From assembly GCF_900107795.1 (NCBI RefSeq), contig NZ_FNRL01000024.1, positions 42,598 to 106,597 of the forward strand: DNA of 64,000 bases, read 5' to 3'. Below the pieces are notes generated by a model that saw only the letters and a list, made by a program, of their open reading frames with translations, was not told the origin of the DNA and made no database searches. Shown here piece after piece: positions 52,337-60,518 of the stretch. A program made the translations under genes and the position numbers. Within the stretch, counting starts at the first letter, position 1. Every line of letters starts with the position of its first letter. Source of the DNA: Chitinophaga terrae (ex Kim and Jung 2007) (GTDB taxonomy: Bacteria; Bacteroidota; Bacteroidia; Chitinophagales; Chitinophagaceae).

Positions 52337-52380
52337 GTTTGTAGCAATAGCCAGGTTTGTCCTGACTATTTGCTACAAAC
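52337..52380. terminator. Bidirectional terminator hairpin
   Basis: GTTTGTAGCA...TGCTACAAAC: a 10-bp perfect outer stem, continuing inward to 52355/52361 with one bulge and one mismatch, loop TTTG. Between convergent genes 51542 and 52447. Confidence 0.7.
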
Positions 52381-52446
52381 GTAAAATCCAGAATCATACA
52401 TTCAACAATTTACTTATATATAATTCCCGCCAGGCTTAACAAATAC

Positions 52447-53013
52447 TCAGCAACCACCTTTGTGAGGGGGACGTTTATAAATTATTTTACCGTCTTGTTC
52501 TACATAGTCGCCCGCTACTATTGGATATGAATACTTGGGAGCCCACGATACGCTATGGCTTCTTATAATTATCCTGTCGTTAACTTTCAGGTTATGCAAT
52601 TGCCGAAATTCACTGTTGAAATTCAAAAAATTCTTGTCAAACTTTTCTGGTCCGAAACTAAGAATATAGTCGTCATCATTAATCCTGACCATCATTCCGA
52701 AACCTAGCCGTGAACCTGGCGGAAGCGAAAGAGAGGTTACAACAGCCTCCATATCGGTAAAAGCGCTTGTATTCTTCCTGATTTTAGCAGCCCCGGCAAG
52801 CACTTTTTTACCATCGGGAGAGGTTTCCCAATTTTTGTACTTTATACCCTCGGGGGTAGCCGCCCATCTTTCTCTTTCGGCTTTAATTTCAGCGGCAGAA
52901 AGTGGTCGTGGCACTGTTTTTTTAGAAGTTTCATTTTTAATTTCACGATTGGCAAATACTAGTCCGCCTGCCACAACCAGCGGTAAGATCAGCGCATAAA
53001 TAGCTTTTTTCAT
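52447..53013 (-). CDS. Small exported or membrane-anchored protein, unknown function
   Basis: A 188-residue protein, start at 53013 (M-K-K-A-I-Y-A-L-I-L-P-L-V-V-A-G-G-L-V-F-A as signal or anchor). Middle part is charged and ends with D-R-I-I-I-R-S-H-S-V-S-W and K-I-I-Y-K-R-P-P-H-K-G. I recognise no family. It diverges from the membrane-spanning winged-helix regulator at 53192, 178 bp away, so it may be that regulator's target or periplasmic partner. Confidence 0.65.
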   Translation of the reverse strand: MKKAIYALILPLVVAGGLVFANREIKNETSKKTVPRPLSAAEIKAERERWAATPEGIKYKNWETSPDGKKVLAGAAKIRKNTSAFTDMEAVVTSLSLPPGSRLGFGMMVRINDDDYILSFGPEKFDKNFLNFNSEFRQLHNLKVNDRIIIRSHSVSWAPKYSYPIVAGDYVEQDGKIIYKRPPHKGGC

Positions 53014-53191
53014 ATTTTTTAGTTTAATTAACATTGATCTACCTCCTGATAAACCAGATCCGTTTAAGGCATTTTGTTTATTTTTCATACCCTATAAAAT
53101 TGATTTCAACGAAATTAACTTGCGATTTTTCAGGCTGGAAACCAGGATTGTAAATAAAAATGTAACCTTTGTAAATAAATTGTAAAGTAGT

Positions 53192-54088
53192 ATGTCTGAT
53201 AGCCGAAACCCCCTCTCCGGGAAACGCAGGTACCTCTTCGGGTTATTATTACTTCTTTTTATCTCTGCCATATGTGTGGCTTTCACCATAAGAGATAATG
53301 ACGGTTTTGATACTTCAAGAAGAGAAGTTTTGCTCCGCAGAATAGGACATGAACTGCTCCTACAGTCGGGCGACAGTACATCGCGGGTACTTCCGGTAGA
53401 AAAACTCAGTGACAATGAATACCAGGTAAGGTTTGAGAAAGAATTTACTTTTCAACCCGACTCCCTGGTGAGTACTACTCAGCGTTTGTTGGCCAAAGAC
53501 CCGTTCGCAAGTGATTATGTTGTTAACGTACTTAACTGTGCTAACGCCAGTGTAGCTTATGAATATGCTATATCAAAAAATAAGAAGGATAATATTATAA
53601 CCTGTTTAGGAAGAAGGCAACCTGTAGCATGTTACATCATCGACATTAAATTTAAACCGCGCGGTATCACTACCACAAAAAATAAATATTTACTGGGAGG
53701 AGGCTTATTATGTTTGGCAATTGCCGGTTTTGTTTTTTTCAGACCAGTTAAACCGCGAAGGGTATTACCCGTAGATGATCAGCAAACCGACATGATCACT
53801 TTGGGAGCAGTGTTGTTCGATACAAAGAACCGGAAGCTGGTAATAGATGGTACAACAACAGACCTGACCGGAACTGAAACCCGTGTACTCAGTATTTTCG
53901 CAAAGTCTCAGAATGAAATAATTGAGAGAAGCAGGCTGCAAAAAGAGATATGGGAAGATGAAGGCGTGATAGTGGGACGTAGTCTGGATATGTTCATATC
54001 AAAGCTTAGGAAAAAATTGGAACCTGATCCGAATATCAGAATTGTGGCTATACGTGGGAAAGGATATAAGCTTGAAATTAGCTCTTAG
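53192..54088 (+). CDS. Membrane-spanning winged-helix regulator (OmpR-type DNA-binding domain at the C-terminus)
   Basis: A 298-residue protein. Helix 1 (L-F-G-L-L-L-L-L-F-I-S-A-I-C-V-A) near residue 20, then a predicted periplasmic domain (about 40-160) with three Cys (N-C-A-N, T-C-L-G, V-A-C-Y), helix 2 (L-G-G-G-L-L-C-L-A-I-A-G-F-V-F-F) near 168-183, then a winged-helix domain (T-G-T-E-T-R-V-L-S-I-F and S-R-L-Q-K-E-I-W, ending R-G-K-G-Y-K-L). It would sense outside and bind DNA inside, the reverse of ToxR/CadC order. No kinase domain is present. Confidence 0.85.
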   Translation: MSDSRNPLSGKRRYLFGLLLLLFISAICVAFTIRDNDGFDTSRREVLLRRIGHELLLQSGDSTSRVLPVEKLSDNEYQVRFEKEFTFQPDSLVSTTQRLLAKDPFASDYVVNVLNCANASVAYEYAISKNKKDNIITCLGRRQPVACYIIDIKFKPRGITTTKNKYLLGGGLLCLAIAGFVFFRPVKPRRVLPVDDQQTDMITLGAVLFDTKNRKLVIDGTTTDLTGTETRVLSIFAKSQNEIIERSRLQKEIWEDEGVIVGRSLDMFISKLRKKLEPDPNIRIVAIRGKGYKLEISS

Positions 54089-54097
54089 AAAGGCGGA

Positions 54098-54408
54098 ATA
54101 CATGCTGTAAGAACGTTAAAGGAGTATTGGGAGGAATCCCACAGGCAGAACAGGCATTATTATCCTAGTATGACAAAGCGGGAACTGCAAATTGGAATAA
54201 CCCTAACGAGTTAAAAAGCCAGTATCGAAATGCCTCTGTTCTTACTGATAAAAGAGTAGTTTTCAATATTCATGGGAATACTTACCGGTTAATCGTAGAT
54301 ATTGAGTACCGGCTAAAAATAGTATTCATAGCGTGGTTCGGTACTCATAAGCAATATGATAAAATAGACGCTAAAAAAGTAAGTTATGCTAAAACCAATA
54401 AAAAATAA
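54098..54408 (+). pseudogene. higB: Decayed HigB-type toxin
   Basis: The translated remains match the HigB family in two frames: T-L-K-E-Y-W-E-E in one frame, then P-Q-A-E-Q-A-L-L-S, a TAG at 54166-54168 where a Trp codon is expected, then Y-D-K-A-G-T-A-N-W-N-N-P-N-E-L-K and F-N-I-H-G-N-T-Y-R-L-I-V in the next frame. A frameshift near 54125-54145 and the nonsense codon abolish the protein. The end overlaps the start of higA (54386). Confidence 0.82.
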
Positions 54409-54745
54409 TCAGCAGTATGAAGATGCGTTAGCCCGTGCTTATGTGCTGATGCAAAAAAATATCAAGCCTGATTCTAAAGAATCTGATGAATTGGAAATTT
54501 TTTCTATTCTAATTAAAGAATATGAAAATGAACATTATCCTGTTCCTAAGCCCAATCCGCTGGAGGCTATTAAATTCCGGCTGGAACAGATGAATATGTC
54601 TGAAGTGGAATTGTCTGAAATTTTGGGATATCGATCCAGGAAATCAGAAATTTTATCTGGCAAAAGAAAATTAAGTCTTGCCATGATAAGGAAATTAAAT
54701 GAATTATTACATATTCCCGCAGAAGTTTTAATACAAGCCTATTAG
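54386..54745 (+). CDS. higA: HigA-type antitoxin (XRE family)
   Basis: A 119-residue antitoxin with a helix-turn-helix of XRE type at the C-terminal end (N-M-S-E-V-E-L-S-E-I-L-G-Y and L-S-L-A-M-I-R-K-L-N-E-L-L). The start overlaps the decayed higB by 23 bp, as in functional higBA operons. The frame is intact although its toxin is broken. Lies 0.5 kb from tRNA-Pro copy 3. Confidence 0.88.
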   Translation: MLKPIKNNQQYEDALARAYVLMQKNIKPDSKESDELEIFSILIKEYENEHYPVPKPNPLEAIKFRLEQMNMSEVELSEILGYRSRKSEILSGKRKLSLAMIRKLNELLHIPAEVLIQAY

Positions 54746-55166
54746 GGACTGAATAAATATTCAAGGCAGTTATTGGACAATGTCGAAAAATTTAGGGCAG
54801 GAAAAAAATCGTTCGATCTTACAAAGCAATTGATTCAAAAAGAAATAAAAGCAAAAATCCTAAGCTAGTCGTAGCAACGGGGTATATCAAAGACCAAATA
54901 ATTGAGCAATATGCACTTAAAATTTGGCCTATTGAGCTTCCCAATGACGTTACATAACCATTGCGAAGCTGTATATGATCGCAGAGTTAAAAGAAGAAAA
55001 AAGAAATGAGCAAAGGAAACGCTTTAAGGCATAAAACTCGATAGAGAGAAAAACTTAAAAGAGTAAAATTTTGAAATGTGCCGATGTTAACAGGATTCGA
55101 ACTCCTAAATATAGGATAATCAACCTTCTCAAAGAATTCCCTCTAAAGCACGAATTAAATCGAACT
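54746..55166. other. Remnant region with no intact gene
   Basis: Contains short broken frames. One reads K-L-V-V-A-T-G-Y-I-K-D-Q-I-I-E-Q-Y-A-L-K-I-W-P then stops; others are fragments. CAGGATTCGAAC at 55091-55102 is a 12-bp match to the T-arm of the nearby tRNA-Pro (55213-55224). Looks like DNA left by a decayed element. Confidence 0.5.
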
Positions 55167-55190
55167 AAAAAACCCGCTACCAGAGCGGGC
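55167..55190 (-). terminator. Terminator of tRNA-Pro copy 3
   Basis: Minus strand: GCCCGCTCTGGTAGCGGGTT then TTTT: a CCCGCT/AGCGGG stem with loop CTGGT followed by a T-run. Confidence 0.75.
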
Positions 55191-55203
55191 TTTAAGTTTC
55201 TGG

Positions 55204-55277
55204 TCGGGGCGGCAGGATTCGAACCTGCGGCCTCCACATCCCAAATGTGGCGCGATACCGGGCTACGCTACGCCCCG
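55204..55277 (-). tRNA. tRNA-Pro (anticodon TGG), copy 3
   Basis: Same 74-nt sequence as the two others (26848, 39838). Own promoter at 55299 and terminator at 55167. Downstream lies the region of HigBA and other remnants. Confidence 0.97.
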
Positions 55278-55298
55278 AATTCCGCTGTTTGCGGAGTG

Positions 55299-55329
55299 CA
55301 AATGTATGAAAATGTTACATAAAAGCAAA
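55299..55329 (-). promoter_or_regulatory. Promoter of tRNA-Pro copy 3
   Basis: On the minus strand TTTG (55326-55329), 19 nt, then TACATTTG (55299-55306), matching the Bacteroidota consensus exactly. Confidence 0.85.
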
Positions 55330-55361
55330 TCCAATCATATTTTTTCATGAATATCAACAGC

Positions 55362-57761
55362 CTATTCCGCTTTCAGGCTTTTTACAGGGTTAGCCCTGGC
55401 TGCTTTAACAGATTGGAAACTCATCGTAAGAAAAGCCACAAGAATAGCCGATATCCCTGCTACCACGAAGATCCACCACTCAATACTGATATGATACACA
55501 AAGTGAGATAACCACCGCTGCATCATCCAGTAAGCAAGCGGGAAACCAATTAAAAGAGCCAGTAATACCAGCAATATAAAGTCTTTGGACAGCATACCTA
55601 CTATACTGGTTACACTGGCGCCCAAAACCTTCCTGATACCTATTTCCCGGATCCTTTGCTGGGTTGCATAGGTTGTAAGCCCGAAAAGTCCCAGACAGGA
55701 AACAAGAATAGCCAGAACGGAGAAAATATTGAACAGCTTACCCATACGCTGCTCGGTTAAATAAAGATGCTCCAGGTCCTGGCTTATAAAACCCATAGTG
55801 AAAGGAAAATCTCCGAACGTTTTCTGAAATGCTGCCTGCAAACCGGCTTCCACCCGGGGCAATTTATTCAGTCCTGTTCTAACAACCACATAACCATTAT
55901 TGCCGTTAAAATTCCCATCATTCGCATTTCTGAGCAATAAAGGCTGAATTGGCTGTTGAACGGGCTTGAAATTAAAGTCTTTCAATACCCCAACAATTTC
56001 ACCGGCCGGGGCTCCTCCAATCGTCACCTTTTTCCCCAATGCGCTGTTGGCATCCACTCCCAGTATCTTCAGCGCAGCTTCATTTACAACCAGGTTGTTT
56101 TTATCCGCTACTGCATCTTCCCGGAAAAACCTGCCGCTTACCAACTGCATTTTGAATGTCTGCGCAAAGTGGTAGTCTACCCACATCTGGCAGAATAAAG
56201 GCTGAGATAATGGATCTTTCCCTTCCCAGTTCACAAACTTGGTACCCGTAGTAAGGTCGGTAGGCAAATGACTGATAAAGGTAACATCTTCCAGCCCTGC
56301 CTTCCCGGCAACAGCTGTCTTCAGCGCCTGGCAATGCTGCACCAGGTCGCCGATCCTCGGAATAGGCGCATATACTAAGTCGTTCTTGTTAAACCCTATA
56401 TCCCTTTTCTGTATATAGGTAAGCTGGCGGTATACCACAATAGTACTGATGATCAGTATCACCGCAATAGAGAATTGCACGACAATTAAACTGCTGCGGA
56501 AAAAGGACCTGTTGCCATGCATAACCTTCGCTCCTTTCAGCACTTTGACAGGGAGGAACGACGACAGCAGCAACGATGGGTAGCTGCCTGCGATAAGGCC
56601 CAACAATAAAACGCCTCCTATTAGCATACCAACCCAGTTTACCGACAGGAACGGCAAAGTAATAGCCTTACCTGTCAGCTGGTTGAAAAGAGGCGTTAGC
56701 AACCACGCCAGCGCCAATCCCAGACCCAGCGATATAAAAGAAAGCAATATTGCTTCCGTCAGGAACTGGAATACCAATTGCGAACGTTTTGCGCCTATCG
56801 CTTTACGTAATCCTACTTCCTTCGCCTTGCCGGCAGATAATGCAGTAGATAAATTCATGAAATTGATACAGGCGATTAGCAGGATGAAAATAGCCACCAG
56901 CGAAAAAGTGTTCACCTGTTGCCTGTTCCCCTGGCCGGCAACATCCAGCATAAGGCCCGGCGAAAGATGTATATCTGTTAACGCCTGTAACCGCAGCGTT
57001 GCTTTGGTATGTGAATCGTCTAACTGTTCATGGAGTTGCATGATCCTTTTCTCCATTCCCGCAATGGCATTCTTTGTAGGGTTGAAAGCAGGGGCGAAAA
57101 GTATATAGCTATACAGATCATAATTACCCCAACCTTGCGATAGGTTGATCGTTCTTTCGTAAAGTTGTATGGGCAGCACCATGTCAAATTGCAGGTGCGA
57201 GTTAACAGGAATATCTTTCAGGATAGCCGTTACCATCAGGTCATTGCCTGTATAATCGTTATCTATATGCAGGGTTTTCCCTATAGCATTCTCTGGGCTG
57301 CCAAAATATTTCCGGGCGCCGCTTTCCGTAAGCAACACCGTACCCGGATCCTTAAACAGCGGAGCAGGCCCGCCGTTGGCCATAGGAAAAGAAAACAGTT
57401 GCAGGAAATTACTATCTGCATACAGTATCTGCTTATCTTCAAACTTCCGGGCGCCTATTGTTACCATCGACTGAAGCGGCACTACCCTGGTCACCATCTT
57501 TACTTCCGGGAAAGCTTCCTTTACAGCCATTGCCAGCGGCACCGGCACAACCGCCGACTTGATATCATTGACCTGGGCGGTGATGCGGTAAATATGACTG
57601 GCATCCTTATGAAACCTGTCATAGCTTCTTTCATCAGCTACCCATAAAAAAATAAGGATACTACAGGCCATCCCGGCAGACAACCCCAATACGTTTAGTA
57701 TAGAAAAAAGCTTGTTCCTGCGTAAGTTGCGAAAAGCAATTTTGATATAGCTGTAAAGCAT
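55362..57761 (-). CDS. ABC transporter permease of MacB/FtsX type
   Basis: A 799-residue permease: N-terminal helix (N-V-L-G-L-S-A-G-M-A-C-S-I-L-I-F-L), MacB periplasmic core, then FtsX-type helix bundle, a second periplasmic part, and a second FtsX bundle at the C-terminus (Q-Q-R-I-R-E-I-G-I-R-K-V-L-G-A-S). Such duplicated permeases are common in Bacteroidota and act with a separate ATPase, which is not in this window. The substrate (lipid, peptide or drug) is unknown. Confidence 0.9.
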   Translation of the reverse strand: MLYSYIKIAFRNLRRNKLFSILNVLGLSAGMACSILIFLWVADERSYDRFHKDASHIYRITAQVNDIKSAVVPVPLAMAVKEAFPEVKMVTRVVPLQSMVTIGARKFEDKQILYADSNFLQLFSFPMANGGPAPLFKDPGTVLLTESGARKYFGSPENAIGKTLHIDNDYTGNDLMVTAILKDIPVNSHLQFDMVLPIQLYERTINLSQGWGNYDLYSYILFAPAFNPTKNAIAGMEKRIMQLHEQLDDSHTKATLRLQALTDIHLSPGLMLDVAGQGNRQQVNTFSLVAIFILLIACINFMNLSTALSAGKAKEVGLRKAIGAKRSQLVFQFLTEAILLSFISLGLGLALAWLLTPLFNQLTGKAITLPFLSVNWVGMLIGGVLLLGLIAGSYPSLLLSSFLPVKVLKGAKVMHGNRSFFRSSLIVVQFSIAVILIISTIVVYRQLTYIQKRDIGFNKNDLVYAPIPRIGDLVQHCQALKTAVAGKAGLEDVTFISHLPTDLTTGTKFVNWEGKDPLSQPLFCQMWVDYHFAQTFKMQLVSGRFFREDAVADKNNLVVNEAALKILGVDANSALGKKVTIGGAPAGEIVGVLKDFNFKPVQQPIQPLLLRNANDGNFNGNNGYVVVRTGLNKLPRVEAGLQAAFQKTFGDFPFTMGFISQDLEHLYLTEQRMGKLFNIFSVLAILVSCLGLFGLTTYATQQRIREIGIRKVLGASVTSIVGMLSKDFILLVLLALLIGFPLAYWMMQRWLSHFVYHISIEWWIFVVAGISAILVAFLTMSFQSVKAARANPVKSLKAE

Positions 57762-57889
57762 ACTCCTTTTTCGGTTTCTTTCACATCAACAATGCCATTC
57801 AATTATGAATTTATTAAACAGCAATTTAGATATATTAATAAAACAAAAATTGTCCGTTAACAATACAGCCCACGTTCATTTTTATTTAT

Positions 57890-58309
57890 TTACGCCGTTA
57901 CAATGGTAAGCACAGTAAGACCCAGGAAAATAAGGGCAACCGCAAAGCGCAGCAGTATAAATGTTCTTAACGTAGTTATTCCCAGGTTTCCATCCACCTT
58001 CCCGAAGTTATCAAGATCTTTAAAATTTTTCATGATAAATCCAGCCTGCATCAGCACAGATAACAACACGAAAATTCCTGCCGCCACATATACCAGCGTT
58101 GCCAGGTTACTATTATCGCCATACCTGTCGGGCCTCAATTGCCAGTTAAAATGAACAGGTATTTCAGCTGGTAAACGCGACGCAAACAAGCCAGTGATCA
58201 GCATTTGCGCAATTAAGCAAACCAGGGAAAGAACAGTAATAAAAGTATCCTGCCATTGGCCGGTAGGAGAAAAAAACTTCTTGATTGGCGCTTTATAAAC
58301 GCTATACAT
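57890..58309 (-). CDS. DUF1648-type membrane protein
   Basis: A 139-residue protein with three or four hydrophobic segments. L-P-A-E-I-P-V-H-F-N-W-Q-L-R-P-D-R-Y-G matches the DUF1648 signature. The family occurs in SdpI-type immunity proteins and signalling proteins, but this short one is uncharacterised. It may form a unit with the permease gene downstream (128 bp apart, same strand). Confidence 0.72.
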   Translation of the reverse strand: MYSVYKAPIKKFFSPTGQWQDTFITVLSLVCLIAQMLITGLFASRLPAEIPVHFNWQLRPDRYGDNSNLATLVYVAAGIFVLLSVLMQAGFIMKNFKDLDNFGKVDGNLGITTLRTFILLRFAVALIFLGLTVLTIVTA

Positions 58310-58784
58310 CGCATCAGGTATTTAAAAAAATAAACGATCTAACTGCAATGGTTATATGAAATTGTCTGCAATCCATTTTTACTTCTGCAAAGTTATTTTA
58401 TTTTTGTCGGGCGCCCGGTTGCCTGGTACAACATCAATCAATCGGTCTCTATAATGTAGCTGGTAAAGTTTAGCATCGCCCGACGGGGAAGTCATAAATA
58501 GTACAAATCAATTGAATGGAAAACCACAGCAACCTGTCTCCCTATTTAACTATCTTTAAATAATTTAAATATATGAAAATACTATTAATGAATTACCTGT
58601 AAATCTTTTTATGTACATCCTGAATAGCATATAAATTATAACCTGATTTTTAGTATATTATTATCGCTTATTAGAACGCATTGATCGGCCACCCAAAAAC
58701 TTGTACGAATAATTGTTATCTTAGTAAAATCGCTAAAGTGGATTCCGACATTGTATTTGAAAATTCCAAAAACATCCCCTCAAA
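58310..58784. other. Intergenic region, no gene seen
   Basis: AT-rich spacer between divergent DUF1648 and kinase genes. It contains a CGGGCGCCCG palindrome around 58410 and a nearby CGCCCGAC copy. No RNA gene or convincing reading frame is recognised. Confidence 0.5.
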
Positions 58785-60518
58785 ATGAAATTCGATATTA
58801 TTGGAAAACCCATTTTTGCAGGTACTGAAGGCATGGAAAATTCCGCCAATAGAAAATCTGTGATTGTGATCAATTCACTTGCTTTAGTTGTTGGCGCTAT
58901 GGTGATAGGTGTAGGGGGCTACTTTTACCTGCTTACTTCTTCCCTGTTAGTACTCATCCCTGTGATCATTGAAACGCTTAGCTTCCTGTCGGTGATCGTA
59001 CTTAACAGCCGTAAAAGATTCGTAGAGGCCAATCTCGTTATGCTGGTTGCCCACTGCATATTTGCTGTGTACTGGAGCATAGTACTGGATGCCGCTATAT
59101 CCACAGAACTGTTATTAGCATTCCTCTTCTTAATTATATTCCACCTCAGTGGCAGTTTTATTGTTTATAAAGAGAAAAAGACCATCATCGTTTGTCTTAC
59201 CATGGTGATCCTGCTAACTATCTCTGTTCATTTAAACAGGGTATATCATGCGATCACACCACTGAGTATTTCCCCTTCGGTACAAAGCACCATGAGAGGT
59301 ATCACTTCTATTGCCTTCCTGGTACTGATAGCGCTGATCATGTCTACCTACCTGGGCAAGATACAGGTGCTGCTCCTGTCTGAAAGGCAATTAAAAGAAG
59401 TATCCGAAAGAAAGAGCGCTTTTTTAAGAGAAACTTTTCATGAACTCAGAACACCGTTAAACGCCATCTTCGGTAATGCGCAGTTCCTTCAGCAACGAAA
59501 ACAGAATTATGAGCTGCCCGAACGCCAGGAAGTCGAAAACCTGTATGCTGCCTCCTATATAGCCCGGAATATCGTTAATAATGTACTGGATATGTCGCGT
59601 ATCGACTCCGGTAAATTTTATGTGCTGATCAAAGAGCCCTTTAACCTGAAAGAAACGATCGCATTGTGCGTAGCCATGAACAGCTACCTTGCCGCCTCCA
59701 GGGGTATAATTATCAACATAGAATATGCCGATGAACTTCCGCTGGCTATCAACAGCGACAAGCTATTGCTCACCAAGATATTTAACAACGTACTATCCAA
59801 TGCTGTAAAATTCGCCCCCGACAATTCATTGGTCCTGTTTAAGTGTTATGCAATAGAAGAACAGATCATTTTCGAGATCAGCAACGAAGGAACTATTAAC
59901 CCCGAAGTTGCCGGCAAAATATTCGATGCCTTTGTGACCACCCGCAGCCAGCTATCTGAAGGTACAGGACTGGGACTCGCCATCACCAGGCACCTGGTAG
60001 AACTCTTCGGAGGAAAGATCGCGCTGAAACCTAACGATAACGACCAAACGATCGTTTATTTCAATATCCCGCTAGAAACCGCCACAGATGCAGTGAATAC
60101 GCATCACGCATTCCAGTACAGGAAGAACTGCTTCTATGGAGCTACAGCAGTTGTAATAGAAGACGACCTGCCCAGCAGCACTTTACTGAAAAAGGTATTG
60201 GAAGAAATGGGGATACAACCTATCCTCTGTAAAGATGCACAGGAATCTATTGCCGTGATCAGCGAAAATAAACCAACTGTAATTATTTCAGACCTGAATA
60301 TGCCCGGACTGAATGGCAGGGAATTGCTTGGAATCGTAAACAATCATAAAGAACTGAAAGGCATCCCCGTCCTTATTGTTTCCGGAGATGCCTTTAGTAC
60401 TGTCAGAGAAGAACTGTTAGAAGCCGGCGCTGCTGCATTTATCACCAAACCGGTGCATTTTAAAGAACTGTACCAGGAGTTGTCCAGGCAGCTGCCCCTA
60501 CGCTATGCAGCCGTATAG
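58785..60518 (+). CDS. Hybrid sensor histidine kinase with C-terminal receiver domain
   Basis: A 577-residue hybrid kinase. The N-terminal third has about six membrane helices with no recognised input domain. The HisKA site is F-H-E-L-R-T-P-L-N-A-I (His219), the ATPase region has N-x-L-S-N-A-V-K-F and G-T-G-L-G-L-A-I-T, and the receiver has the phosphoacceptor Asp503 in I-S-D-L-N-M-P-G. A downstream response regulator is not encoded nearby. Its last 16 bases overlap the convergent terpene synthase gene. Confidence 0.92.
   Translation: MKFDIIGKPIFAGTEGMENSANRKSVIVINSLALVVGAMVIGVGGYFYLLTSSLLVLIPVIIETLSFLSVIVLNSRKRFVEANLVMLVAHCIFAVYWSIVLDAAISTELLLAFLFLIIFHLSGSFIVYKEKKTIIVCLTMVILLTISVHLNRVYHAITPLSISPSVQSTMRGITSIAFLVLIALIMSTYLGKIQVLLLSERQLKEVSERKSAFLRETFHELRTPLNAIFGNAQFLQQRKQNYELPERQEVENLYAASYIARNIVNNVLDMSRIDSGKFYVLIKEPFNLKETIALCVAMNSYLAASRGIIINIEYADELPLAINSDKLLLTKIFNNVLSNAVKFAPDNSLVLFKCYAIEEQIIFEISNEGTINPEVAGKIFDAFVTTRSQLSEGTGLGLAITRHLVELFGGKIALKPNDNDQTIVYFNIPLETATDAVNTHHAFQYRKNCFYGATAVVIEDDLPSSTLLKKVLEEMGIQPILCKDAQESIAVISENKPTVIISDLNMPGLNGRELLGIVNNHKELKGIPVLIVSGDAFSTVREELLEAGAAAFITKPVHFKELYQELSRQLPLRYAAV

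Noticed and set aside
55055..55110. Possible extra tRNA gene around CAGGATTCGAAC
   Set aside because: Only the T-loop region is present; the flanks do not form a T stem, acceptor or anticodon arm, so it cannot be a functional tRNA.
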